Shown piece after piece: positions 11,799 to 22,975 of a stretch of DNA of 64,000 nucleotides. The notes under the pieces were generated by a model. That model ran no database searches and was not told where the DNA came from. It saw nothing but the letters and a program-made list of their open reading frames with translations. Numbering within the stretch: position 1 is the first letter of the stretch; every line of letters starts with the position of its first letter. The stretch is from Gonatopus flavifemur (taxonomy: Eukaryota > Arthropoda > Insecta > Hymenoptera > Dryinidae): NCBI GenBank assembly GCA_018340375.1, contig JAFFJZ010000001.1, positions 46,244,001 to 46,308,000 on the forward strand. The letters run 5' to 3'. A program made the position numbers and the translations under genes.

Positions 11799-12311
11799 CA
11801 CACTGAGAGAAATAAGTGTTGTGGAAATTACCTTTTCATATACACGGAGAAAAAATCTAAGAACTAGCGCATGAACAATGATTGACGTATCAATCGCAAG
11901 AAGTTTCACCGATTTATTCCGTGGAACTCCTTGGAATAAGGATATGAACCTATGCGCTTATCGCATTGTCGCATGGGATGAGCAGATAGGTTCATGCTTT
12001 TATTTCAAGAATGTTTTCTGATATGTGATCGGTGCTCATGCGCTAGTTTCTAGATTTTTCTCTCCCTCTAGTAACGGTAGAATATACATTATTTTCATGG
12101 TTGTCATGGTAAGTAAGAGTGAATATCATTAGATTGTTCATTAAAACCAAAAGAGAGGTGAAAGATAGGTTAATCATAGTTTAATAGGCTAGCCTTCACC
12201 GTATAAAAAAGTATCCTTCACCTGTGTAAGGCTGACTTCATTTTTCATTATTTTACGGGTGAAAAATATATGAAATAACGGTGATTTTTACATTCCATTT
12301 TTCTCGGTGTA
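11799..12311. mobile_element. Foldback element, CACTGAGAGA and TCTCGGTGTA ends, with inner MITE
   Basis: Loosely matching ends enclose another, clearer element at 11841-12070. The outer pair is inferred from CACTGAGAGAAAT at 11801 and TTTTTCTCGGTGTA near 12298-12311. Confidence 0.55.
11841..12070. mobile_element. Foldback MITE with GCGCATGA word
   Basis: TACACGGAGAAAAAATCTA at 11841 pairs with the reverse complement ending about 12070. AACTAGCGCATGA and ATAGGTTCATGC appear in both arms. Confidence 0.82.
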
Positions 12312-12446
12312 CACTTTGTAATACTTCACATCACATAATCAGTAAATTATATAGCTTATTCTACTGAAAACTTACACTTTTTTTGCGTTTTCCTGGACGT
12401 TCGCGAACGTTCAATCAACATTCCTGAAGGTTTGTGTCCTTTTGGG

Positions 12447-13294
12447 GATGAAAGTTCAATAAGTATCATTGGGAAAAATGAAATTGCAATGTCGTCTAAA
12501 GAATGTATTCTCTCTTCATCCAAGGGATCCGCTTGGTTTTGTACAACATAATCTCGAAAGAAAGGTGGTTCCCTCGTTCCAAAAGGCTATATATGATCTA
12601 CAGAATATGCGAATGCCTCGCCATCATTCTTCCTTTCATCCTTTTGAAGAATCACGCTCTCGTATAGCCTTCAATTCGTATGTTTACAATTATTCCACTT
12701 GTTTGCATAACAAATCTTATATGATGTTATTCTATCAGTGAATTTTTTAGCGAAGTCACTCAAATTTTTCCTTTTGAATAACAAAGTTGTTATACCAGTT
12801 CTGGTATCGTTCTACCCATGGAGTTGAAATAACATTCCTTAGATGTAGTTTACAAAATCCTCTGGTACTTCCCCTGGCGGAAAAGCCCCTATCATTCAAA
12901 ATTGATGAATCAGTAACTACTTAGGCCCTTTTATAATCCCGAGGAGAAAATGTCGGTGGCTTTCATGCGTTTTTATGGTATTTTTACTTTTGAAAATGAT
13001 TATCAAGTTAGTCGCGTGAACACGAATGAAAACAACCACAAATTAATTCCACAGTCCACGAGGTGGTGTTTTTGACAATCCATGCGCCAAAATGAAAATG
13101 ATAAATCCGACAATTATATGAGAACCTGATTCACAATCAGTTTATCAATTCAAATAATCGGCTCTTATCGCAGCGCTGAACTGCAAAAATAAAACCTTTA
13201 CTTTTTGATAATTCTCCGATATAATTTGATACATATCTCTTTCCATATACATAATTGTTTATTGGCATAAGGCGTTCCTTGGGATAAATAATTG
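12447..13294. other. AT-rich non-coding stretch
   Basis: No supported feature was seen. The open frame at 12469 (+) has no recognisable domain. Confidence 0.45.
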
Positions 13295-13512
13295 ATATGT
13301 TGCAGAAGTTTGAATCGTTTATTGAAACGAATTGGTAATCGAATAATGAAATGTTCAATTTTTAGAGATCAACAATTTCGCAATACATCCTTCGAATCAT
13401 ATTTCTAGTTCCAAAAGATTAATGCAAGAAGACAAAAACCGATGGTTTATCAGATTTTGTGGGTTTGGATTTCCGTTTCCTTTTTATAAACGATTCAAAC
13501 CTTAAAAACAAT
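13295..13512. repeat. Dispersed repeat, GTTTGAATCGTTTAT ends, copy 1
   Basis: GTTTGAATCGTTTAT at 13308 and its reverse complement at 13486-13500 bound a short element. Its interior matches 15342-15536 in direct orientation (both include GTTCCAA-AG and GATGG-T-ATCAGATTT). Confidence 0.75.
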
Positions 13513-14700
13513 AATTGATTACACATTTTATGCAGATAGGCTGAGTAATGGAGTAAATAATAGGATTCAATGATCTTCCACATATTTTTCCAATCAATCT
13601 CAATTTTTACTGGCTTTGACAAAGGTCATAGAAAGTAATAGGGCAACTGACAGAATCACACTTTATTCCCTATTCAGCTCAGATAATGAGAATTAGCGTG
13701 ATTACAGTGATGAGCGTACTGCACAGAATAAATTTGAGTTCCAATGTATTTTTGTGATTCACAGTAACCATTACCGTTTCCTTTTTTCCGTACATATATG
13801 TACACCACTGTCATATGTTTCGCACTTCAACAAAAGAAAAAGCACTTTGTTTAACACAATTTCATTGAAATAATTTCATTCCAAAAATTATTTCCAAATA
13901 AATGACTCTTCAAGAACTCTTCATTAATTTCTCCCATTCATTTTCCAAGAACTTAATCGTTCTGGTATTGTTATTCCATACATTCTACTTGTATTTTCGT
14001 CAACAAACATGTAGAAAAAACGCAAGAACACTGCAATAATTTAAATACCATTCAGTATACTAATCCATCTTAATCCCTTAATCAGTGAAATGTTGGGAAT
14101 TGTTTTAGATTAAATTGTTCTATACTGTGAGTATTATCTTTTGTGTATTGAATATGTTTGTACAATTCTCTTATCGTCGTGTGTTCAATGGGATATAATG
14201 TTATTTTACGAAAGTTTTCAACATTTTGTTGTGAAAATCAAATGCAGTCCTTCTTCTCATCGTAATCAAGGAGAATTAATGATGTTTGTTCATATATAAC
14301 AATCGCAAACCATGTTTCTAGTTGAATGAGATTCAAATCTTCATATATCCGTACACAATAATCAAAATAATAGGAGAATATATCTTTTTATGAGGTAAAT
14401 TGTGGAGCAAAACATTGCGAATCGGAGAAAATATTCTTCGATTCTCACCATTTCTCGCAGAAAATAAGTTTTGCATATTCAAACGAATTCAAATGAAAAT
14501 GAATAGTTCCAACTCACCTAAAAGTTCACCAAGTGTAACCAAGTGTTCATAATTTTCGGGAGGACCTGTTCAAAAACAATAATTATCAAATAATTCATTC
14601 CTACAAAGGCTTGTGGAAGTTCTTTATAAGATAATATTCAAAAAATTCTCAAGATAGATGGAAATATGAATTATGATTTTAACTGCATTTTTAATATTAT
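13513..14700. other. AT-rich non-coding stretch
   Basis: No gene, RNA or repeat could be supported. Confidence 0.45.
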
Positions 14701-14719
14701 TTTATTATATTGGAGGTGA

Positions 14720-15000
14720 AATCAATAGTTTGACAGTGCTGGTGTAAGATGGAGAAACAAGATATAAGGAGGAAATTGGAACGTAAAAAAAAGACTAAGT
14801 ACAGGTATAAAAGATAATACACGGAATGAAGAAAATTAAGGAGGTGGTAGAAGAGGATATAGATTCAAAGGAGTGGAAAGAATGTTTCATACCCTCGTTG
14901 GAAGGAGTGGAAATAAGGTAAATAAGAGATGGGAAAACATAGTGTTAGAGATGACAGAAGAGAGATGAGGCTGGAATTAGTAGCCAAAAGCTACCGAATC
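14720..15000 (+). mobile_element. Probable relic of a non-LTR retrotransposon (linker before reverse transcriptase)
   Basis: This purine-rich stretch differs in composition from its surroundings. The frame from 14826 reads about 31 codons containing VVEEDIDSKEWKECF and LEGVEIR. It resembles the EEW-x2-F-x3-LxGVE-R stretch found between the endonuclease and reverse transcriptase of arthropod LINEs. Stops and frame changes follow. The identification is from memory of that motif only. Confidence 0.38.
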
Positions 15001-15112
15001 GATTTAGAAGAGATGTGAAAATGTAAGTTCGAGTTGGTTTCGTTCCATTCTTATGGAATGAATATCCACTCTTATGAAGTGGAATTTTCACCCTTTAAGG
15101 GTAGATTTTCAC

Positions 15113-15327
15113 CATTACGGAAAAAAATCGTGGGTTTTTTACATGAAGGGTTCTGTGCGAATAACCCATAGCAACGACCAAGCGTTTGTAGCACTGAGTT
15201 CATGCCCCAAACGCCAAAGCTCCATGCGTTTGAAGCATGAACTCCGTGCTGTAAACGCTTGGTGGTTGCCATGGGTTATTCGCTTAGAACCCTTCATGTA
15301 AAAAGCCCACGATTTTTTTCCCGTGAT
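15113..15327. mobile_element. Foldback MITE with long, well-kept arms
   Basis: ACGGAAAAAAATCGTGGG near 15116 pairs with the reverse complement near 15325. The arms are about 65 bp and share TTTACATGAAGGGTTCT and GCGAATAACCCAT. AAACGC words repeat inside. It abuts copy 2 of the repeat at 15342. Confidence 0.87.
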
Positions 15328-15553
15328 GTTGCTGGAATTTTATTGAATCGTTTATTGGAACGAAATAGTGCTCGAACAACACAATATCCAGATGTTGCAG
15401 ACAGAAAAATTTTGCAGTACATCTTCAAACAATGTTTTCAGTTCCAAGAAGTTAATTCAAGGTGAAAAATAACGATGGCTCATCATCAGATTTGGTGAGT
15501 TTGAATTTTTGTTTTCTTTCCATAAACGATTCAAACTTCAACAACATATTTTC
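15328..15553. repeat. Dispersed repeat, GTTTGAATCGTTTAT ends, copy 2
   Basis: Direct-repeat partner of 13295-13512. Its right end ATAAACGATTCAAAC lies at 15522-15536, and the terminal match extends to ATATGTTG. A MITE sits just left of it. Confidence 0.72.
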
Positions 15554-15597
15554 ACCTCAGGAAGTTTAGAGTGTTTGATTTTCAATTAACATGTCCG

Positions 15598-15625
15598 GAA
15601 GAAGAAGAAGAAGAAGAAGAAGAAG
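15598..15625. repeat. GAA microsatellite
   Basis: Nine consecutive GAA triplets. Confidence 0.95.
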
Positions 15626-16385
15626 CGTCTGAAAGAGACCCACGTGAAGATTGCTGAAATTCACAAATTACTTACTACCAGCAAGGTTATACTCCCTAGA
15701 CTCCGGCCTCCGGCAAAAGCAATTGTTTCTATGCAGGGTCATTCCTGTTTTCCATCTAGCGCTAACTGTTCGACGGATTTCGAACAGTATCGGTTCGCGT
15801 AGATGGACAGTCTTGAGCCATTATCGAATGAATATTGTTTGAACAAAGTTGAAATACCACAGTTCCACCATAGCAGAAGCGTATTGATTAGCAGTACTGA
15901 CATAGCGGTAAATGTTATATAGGGTCTTATATGAAATGACTAAGGTGGCCGTCAAGTTATGAAAAAGGATGTTTTGGGAAAATATCGTTCACGCTGCCAA
16001 TTCAAAAATTGTTTTATTGGAGAAGAGAATAATTTTCGCCAAAGCTGAGATTGATCGGGTCGTACACTGAGAAAAGGCAAAAACAGTACTGGTTACTGCG
16101 AACACTGTTGAAACTGGAGCAATTAACACATATATTTGTGTTTGAAATTCACTATAGATTTCATGAGAATTCAAATCAAATTCAGTATGAGAATCATGTT
16201 GAATCAATATTGTGGTTTAATTTCAATAACAGCGTGTGGGAAATCCAATACAAAAATATGTTGTGTTAAGTAATTCCAAACTTTTATAATGAAATTAATA
16301 CAAATATTCTGAAATTTGCGGCGGGAATTTTTAACAGTGAAAAACAGCAATCGATGAAAAAACAAACGAAAATACAACGGAATAG
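15626..16385. other. Non-coding stretch
   Basis: No supported gene was seen. A short inverted match around GAGAAAAGGCAAAAACAGT near 16067 is too weak to call. Confidence 0.4.
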
Positions 16386-16969
16386 TACCCAAGTGTGTAT
16401 TAACGGTGGGCCCCATCTACGCCCAGGGTGGGTGCCCATGCTACCCAACGTGGGGCCAACCCTGGGATGATAACATCGTTCCCAGCTTGACCGCATTGTT
16501 TTGCCCGAGAACTGGTAACACCACGGGCCCAGCATGAACCCAGACTAGGCAATCAATACCACCCCTTCCTTTTTGTTTTGAAATTGGAAAATTGCTTTGA
16601 ATTCTACCCCAGCGGGCATGAATTTCAGCCCCACTTTGGCCCAGTGTTGAGCCCCATCCTGCCCATATGGACCCAAGACTGGACCAAAGTGGGACCAACA
16701 TTCATACACGCTGAGGGTTGTACAAACATGCTCGGGATATAAATTCACCCCAATCTTGGCCGAACGCTAGGCCAAATTGGGGCCCAGTTCAAATGTGCTC
16801 GCACTAAGATTCATTATTTCCATTTTCTACCAACCATAATTGTATGGGAAAACACAACAGGGCCAAGATTGAGCCAACATGGGCCCCATCGTCATTTCCC
16901 AAGACTGGTTTAAAGACGATGGACCCAGCCTGGGGCCCATTGTCATTAAAGGCAATACACGCTTGGGTA
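16386..16969. mobile_element. GC-richer foldback element with GGGCCCA word
   Basis: TACCCAAGTGTGTATTA at 16386 pairs with TAATACACGCTTGGGTA-like sequence ending 16969. The 584-bp interior is dense in TGGGGCCCA, GGCCAA and CCCAGC words in both orientations. It is far more GC rich than its surroundings. Confidence 0.82.
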
Positions 16970-17850
16970 GGGATCATTGCGTGATCAGTCATGAGTATTG
17001 GAAATGAAGTTTGTCATTGTTGGCAGGACAGCAATGAGTACTGTGAAATGCAATACTGCATGGTATACATTTATTTTTTAGCGCATTACTGTCATTTACA
17101 GTAGCTATTACTGTTATTCTCAATGTAAAAAGACGTAGCGTATTACCGTCAAAGTTGAAGAACATGAGAAAAACGTATGCAAGAGGTATTAAATTCACCA
17201 TTTTTATACGAAACAATGAATTATTAGTTTCCCTGTAAGATTTCTAGCATGTTTTGATTTGCTAGAGCAAATGGGAAACCCTACATTGTAAACAATATTC
17301 GAAAATATTTGTATTGATTTTAATTAAAAAGTTTCGAAGCAATTGACACACATATTTTTGTATTAAATTTCCAACACTTGTATATTCAAACACAATATCA
17401 TCTTGAAATGATTTTCATCCCAAAATCGGTTTGAATTCTCATAAAACTTGTGATGAATTTGATACGAAAAAATTATTTGTTAATCGCTTCCAAATTTTGC
17501 GTATGGAATTCACAAATTTTTTTTAGCAATGCAAATAAACTCCCAGTTTTAGCTTAACTTTGAGCATTTGAGCATTCGTAATCAACATACCTAGTTACTC
17601 TAATCAGTGGAAATCACCATCCATGAATTCAACCCTTGTAGTGTTACAATTAATCCACCGAGAACAAAAAAAACGCTCCCCCCCCCCTTAGGCTTATTTA
17701 AGCTTATTGCAGCAATAAAAGCCTCGGTGAAAAAGTTCTACACATGGCTAATATCGCTATAGAATCTCATATGCTCTCATCAGATTTTATCAGGTTCTAT
17801 AGTGGTATTTGGACACCCATTTATCAAATTTTATAAGACGTGTAAGTTTC
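16970..17850. other. AT-rich non-coding stretch with a C run
   Basis: Contains a run of ten C at 17678-17687. Nothing else was supported. Confidence 0.45.
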
Positions 17851-18132
17851 TACACCGGAAAAATAAAATGTAGAAATTTACTTTGGAGGATAACAACGCG
17901 TCACTGTAAAAAGAAAGTCTTAATCTGTTTGCATCTTAATTTCAGACAATGCTTTTTCCATTGTGTCGGCGATTGTTTTTTCGGCTTAATTTGTTTGCAT
18001 CATAGATTCAGCCATGGAATGAGCTGAATTTAAGACTTTCTTTTTACAGTGGTCGCTTCGAGTCTTTAAATGGAAATTTTTACAAAACATATTGTCGAAT
18101 AATTCACATCATAAGATAAAAATCTATTTTTG
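17851..18132. mobile_element. Second copy of the 5013 MITE family, interrupted
   Basis: The left arm from 17851 (ACCGGAAAAATAAAATG, GAAATTTAC, GGATAACAACGCGTC) continues after an insertion at 18052 (GTCGCTTCGAGTCTTTAAATGG). It matches the split MITE at 5013-6576 in order. It is then interrupted again by the element at 18133. Confidence 0.78.
17902..18051. mobile_element. 150-bp foldback MITE inserted in the 17851 element
   Basis: CACTGTAAAAAGAAAGTCTTA at 17902 and its exact reverse complement ending 18051 form 21-bp perfect ends. Removing it restores GCGTCGCTTCGAG, the sequence of the uninterrupted relative. Confidence 0.88.
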
Positions 18133-18753
18133 TATCCCTTAACGGCCACACCTTACCCAGGCCACATAACGGCCACATGGGGTAACTCATCACCCCATGC
18201 TGAAAAATCCGATCGGACAAGATGTGTAGATGTTTTGAGACTTTTAACTAATTGTGCCATGTTCGTTGACTAGTTCTTCAATATTTCTAATGGTTTAACT
18301 TGGTTAATTTATAGATGGCGTTCTAAAAACTGCTTATATAAGTCAAAATTCAGGAAAAATTGCAAAAACAATTCACTACTCCGCCATTTTACAATATTAA
18401 CGACTGAAACTCCAGGATTGTCCGCACAATATATACCACTACCACAAAAACGTAACAGTATCCACCAATTATTCAAAAAGTATATTTATTTTGCAAAATT
18501 ACTAGAAAGAAAAATGAAAAAAATTACAAATCATGAAATTGGCTTGTTTGCGGTTTATTAGATTTTAAATACACATTCATGATTAGAAACATGAAAATAC
18601 TATGTAGGCTTACTATGTAGTGAAGTCACACCTCACACATGCCTGTCACCGGCAGATGCTGTTTGTTATATTTATTTGAAAGGTTTGAGACCTTCAATTC
18701 CACCTTTTTCAAGCCTGGGGTAACTAGTCACCCCGTGTGGCCGTTAAAGGATA
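18133..18753. mobile_element. Foldback element with AACGGCCACAC ends
   Basis: TATCCCTTAACGGCCACAC at 18133 pairs with the reverse complement ending 18753. GGGGTGACTAGTTACCCC-type sequence is repeated just inside. It sits in the 17851 family copy. Confidence 0.83.
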
Positions 18754-19231
18754 TTTTGATATGTGTGATATCTTTTGCATGAGTGGGGGGGGGGGGGCAA
18801 GCATATCCACTGCTATTGAATCAATGATTATGCCCTAAAAAAATAGTGAAATAGACGCTCATTCAACAGAGGTTGGTATACTTACAACTGATTTGCAGTG
18901 AAATTCCACTGGTTGAGATTTAGGGAGTCAAGATTCAGTCCTGATACAGCCTCCTGGTTTCTTACAGTTCTACTTATACATTATGAGTTCTCACTTCTAT
19001 ACTTGTGTGTGTATATATCCCTGTGTATATTGAGGTGACCCAAATTTTTAAAAGATTTTTTTCACCTCTACTTTACTAGAATATAGAAATGTAAGATAAA
19101 AAACGCATCCAGAATTTTTTTTTCAAAATTTTCGGAAGAGACCGTTGACGTTGGGAGAGAATAAAAATGAGAATCAACGTAGATTTCATGTTACTTTTCA
19201 TCCTCCTCTTCATTATCTATTATATCCTTAA
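18754..19231. other. Non-coding stretch with a G run
   Basis: Contains 13 consecutive G at 18785-18797. No gene was seen. Confidence 0.45.
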
Positions 19232-19492
19232 TTAACCCTTCCATTTCTTCTGAGGCTTACCGTACAGATCATAGTCTCTTCGATTCTGTACAGTAACCCA
19301 ATGTGACTCTTCCACGGTATCTATCTTCAATCTCTGTTTGTCTGCCAATAAAGTTTCTAACATTCCACTATTCATTGTAAGTTCATTATTTTTGAACTTC
19401 TTTTTTTGCGAACTGGAAGTTGTCGGTGCAACGATTATAATGCATGAAAAACAAAGGGAAGAACCATGAGGTCGAAATATAATAGGTGATAC
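19232..19492 (-). pseudogene. Unidentified coding-like segment, minus strand (possible exon or relic)
   Basis: On the minus strand, ctccag/GTATCA at 19493/19492 is a good acceptor and TACG/gtaagc at 19261/19260 a good donor. The 232 nt between are open for 77 codons in one frame and stay open to a TAA at 19232. The translation is protein-like, with a Ser/Lys tract and then an acidic and aromatic segment containing HWVTVQNRRDYDLYG. No ATG-initiated frame exceeds 47 codons. I do not recognise it. It may be an exon of an unmapped minus-strand gene or part of the decayed stretch at 20320-20690. Confidence 0.33.
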
Positions 19493-20319
19493 CTGGAGCC
19501 CTTTGCCTTCAGGTTTGAAGTGAGGATAGAATACGGAGAAAGAAAGAAATGAGAAATGAAGAGGAGAAAGAGAAGGATAACAAATCAGCAGTTACCCTCT
19601 TTCTTTCCCTCTCTCTCCTCTTCGCGAATGTGCATGTGTAGAGTATTCCATCGAGTTTAACATTGCAAAAGATAACGGCGCTTGGAATGAGTTATGAACA
19701 GCGTCTAATGAATAACAGACATCTATATCTATTAATTAACATCGAATATGAACATGAATTTACATCATTTTCTCATACTCAATTATCTGATGCGAAGATT
19801 CATGTGTTGTACAGAGATTAACGTTTTTATAAAATGATGTTGAATAAGCGAATCTTTTGACAATTCGTTTCATCAAAATAATTGGTTCCGATGACGCTGG
19901 AGTTAGCGAATTTGATGCAGCAGAAATTAAATGATATAACTCTTTATAGTATTTTCATAAGATGATCAAACGTGCATCAATGAAATAAATGAATTATAAA
20001 CAACAACAGGAACATGTGTATCTATATTTGAGAAATCTACACTCAGATAAGCTCAGTTTAATATCCGCTTTTCGCTTGATCCCGTTCGCTCGCTTCAGCT
20101 TCATTAGATTTCTTCATTTTATTTCCTCCTATGTAAATTGATCTTGACCCGTGTTATGAATATGCTATTGTTCAGAGACATCTAATCTTGACCTCAACGA
20201 AAAATCCTATATCTACCCTCTTTATGCAGCTCTTTGATAATACGTATGTATCGCATATCCACAACAATTGATATCTTGTTCATTATCGCAATATTGTTTG
20301 TTTAGAACACAACATTACT
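19493..20319. other. Stretch between the two coding-like relics
   Basis: Short minus-strand open pieces of similar charged composition appear (for example near 20060-20130), but none is long enough to call. No MITE was recognised here. Confidence 0.35.
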
Positions 20320-20690
20320 GCAATTACTTAACTTGGTTACGATATTTGAGATCATTTCTTGCCTCTTCCGTTTCACGTCTTACTACTCGTTCGCTTACGT
20401 GCATATCATTTACCGCAGGGATAGAAAAATTCTGATTTTGTATCAAAATATAATCTTTGGATTATTCAATTACAAGAAGTATTCGTGTATTCTTCTTCAC
20501 TTCTTCAAACTTTATTCTAACGAGGATATTGTTAATCTCTTCCTCTTCTTCGTCCCGTATTTCATCTCTTTCGGTGGAATTCATTTATTACGAGAGTCTG
20601 TTCTTGCAAGAACTTGAGAATTTTCAGAGCTTTATCACGAACGTGTTCCGTATTCTTCTTCAATGCTTTTGGCAGTTTGCCTGAGGACAT
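20320..20690 (-). pseudogene. Unidentified decayed coding stretch, minus strand
   Basis: ATG at 20690 opens 42 codons (Lys rich, KALKKNTEHVRDKALKIL) to a stop at 20562. One frame over, 20584-20462 is open for 40 codons (acidic, EEEEEINNILVRIKFEEV). After one TAA the same frame stays open for about 45 more charged codons to about 20325. This looks like one ancient helical, charged protein broken by a frameshift and a stop. Chance in AT-rich DNA is possible. Confidence 0.33.
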
Positions 20691-21539
20691 GCTGTGGAAT
20701 AGTGGAAATAAACTCGATGATGATGATGACGATCGGTTGGTAAGATCGACAGGACTTGCAGAATAGACATCATTACGTTATTTGTCATTCAAGTCTAAAA
20801 TGAGGTATAATTCACTCGTTAGATTGAGGAAATATCGACAGATATAATTATTGCTGATCGATGATTGATATTCATTCAATTCAATTGTCACATCGTGTGA
20901 ATTATTTTCTGACATTAACGAACTCAAAAGTATTCTTTTCTTCCATTGAAAAGACATTGACAAACATAGATTTGACCCAATGTAAGATTCAAAACGTTGT
21001 TACTGTCAGGAAAAGATGCAAATATTTGAATAGGAGGTGATCAGTACTCGATTCGTCATACGTTTCTATTTTTCGTTCTCTGCTGGGTAATCAATAATCT
21101 TATTCTACGCCGAACGTATACCAATGTCACCCATTTATTCCGTCAGAAGGAAATTTTCTTGGAATGAGATCCTCGCTTTTTATTATGCAAAGAAAATGGA
21201 TTGACAATCCTTGTTATTCAGGTTGCAAAATCATGCTTAGTCCATTGTTCTAGGGAATCTATTGTTGAAAGTTTTTATATAAAGTTTCTAAATCTATTCC
21301 TAAAGTTTCTTCTCAGGCTCAGGTTTACTAACATCTTGTGAGGTAACATGCAGATCGATTTGAAATTTTTCCCTTTATCTATCTGTAACGTTGTCGAGTA
21401 TGGAATCACAAGTTACAAGATTATGGATGGGATACATTTATTAACCGGATTACTTTTTATCATATTAAATCAAACACGTCATATATGTAATCAATTCATC
21501 TGTAAATTATATGGAGAACAAAAAATAAATTAGCTGTGG
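20691..21539. other. AT-rich non-coding stretch
   Basis: A GAT microsatellite-like tract is near 20716-20730. A 61-codon minus-strand frame at 20963-20778 has no recognised domain. Confidence 0.4.
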
Positions 21540-21827
21540 TACACGGAGAAAAAAGAATGGTAATATTTACTATGCTAACATAGTATTCGGTCTTATTTTA
21601 TATAAAATCGTGATTGTTACTATGTGAGAATAGAATTCTTTACCATTTTTCTGATGAAGCTGAAACTGGCAGCCGATCGTCATAATTCTTTAAATTAAAC
21701 GTTTATTGAAAATTTGAAGATCCGAAACGTTCGATGAGATGCTATTTGATTGATTTCTGGTATGAAAAAAGCTCGAACAACGTTCAAACAAAAGTTACAA
21801 AAGTTACTGAGCTACATATATATTATT

Positions 21828-22953
21828 ACACGGAGAAAAATTTGATTGTGAAAATTACTATTTTTTATCGTAAACTAGTATTATTGGAAAATATTGACAG
21901 TAATTTGTAACTTAAGTGTATCATTTTATATGCACGTAGTAAATAATCGTCAGCTACAATGGTAAAAATGAAGATTCAACGTGAGAAAATATATTTCAGT
22001 AATAACAACTATGGACAAACGAAATAAATACATTTTCTAATGAAAATTATCACCACTTGACGATAATAGATTTTGTTTCAACAACTATTCTGAATTTTGA
22101 AAGCCACGAATCACATTTACTGCCAATGACGGGTCGGTATAATACAAGCGCTGATGGTAATATTTTCCAACAGCGCTCGAGATTTCCTCACAATTATCGC
22201 ACACAAGTTGTCCAGTTTAGGTTCCCTCGTTTAGTCTTTCAATGAAACTTCAAAACAGCGAATTCATAAGTGCGAGCGTAGCAAAGCGGCTTTAATTGTA
22301 AGGTTTATAGGTAGATGTAAGTACATTATCCTCAAGTTCAAATCCCTTCCGCGTAATTGGGCTTTTTCATTATAAACTGTATTCAAGAGTGTATTAAAAA
22401 TAACATGATTGCAATCAACAAATATGGTGGTGATAACTCGAGAGTTGGACAACATGAACTAACAAATGTGCCTGGAAATATGTTTTTACAAGTAAATTTT
22501 TTTTTTCATTTTAGTGAATGATATTACCATCACTGATGGTAAAAATTATTGCCTTCGCTTCGATTTTTAGAGCTCTTGCTTGCGAGAATCTGGAAATAAA
22601 GTGTAAAGAAACATTACACGGAAAAAAAGATGATGTTGGATTTACAATGTTTCGTTCGATCACCATAGAAATATTAGGGGTTTCTATGGTGATCGAACGA
22701 AATGTTGTAAATCCAACATCATCTTTTTTTCCGTGTACGATCGCTGATGGTAAAAACTATTAGCACTGCTTGGAATCATCAATATTACCTTTGTTAGTTT
22801 TCCTGAGGAAATTTTGAATTTTTGACAAAGTGAAGTTTACCATCGTGATAATTTTATTTCCAAGCTATTCCCAATAGTTTCAGTTTACCAATTTTGATGA
22901 TGATATTACCTACGTATTTTACCACTTTCAACCATCAAATTTCTCTCCGTGTA
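21828..22953. mobile_element. Foldback element with GATGGTAAAA word
   Basis: TACACGGAGAAAAATTTGAT at 21828 pairs with the reverse complement ending 22953. GATGGTAAA and TTACCATC words recur inside. It hosts the short hairpin at 22615-22737. Confidence 0.72.
22615..22737. mobile_element. 123-bp near-perfect hairpin MITE
   Basis: TACACGGAAAAAAAGATGATG at 22615 and its inverted partner ending 22737 give arms of about 55 bp with about two mismatches and a loop of about 10 bases. It is the tightest hairpin in the window. Confidence 0.93.
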
Positions 22954-22975
22954 CCAGAAAAATTGTTAACAATTC

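Larger units (their letters stand above)
10877..12446. mobile_element. Outer foldback element with GAACGTTC word, carrying nested insertions
   Basis: The left end (ACACAAACCTTCAGGAACG near 10887) and right end (reverse complement near 12421-12440) match. GAACGTTC words sit just inside both. Between them lie separate elements at 11010-11696 and about 11799-12311. A smaller relative with the same word is at 62229-62400. Confidence 0.78.
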
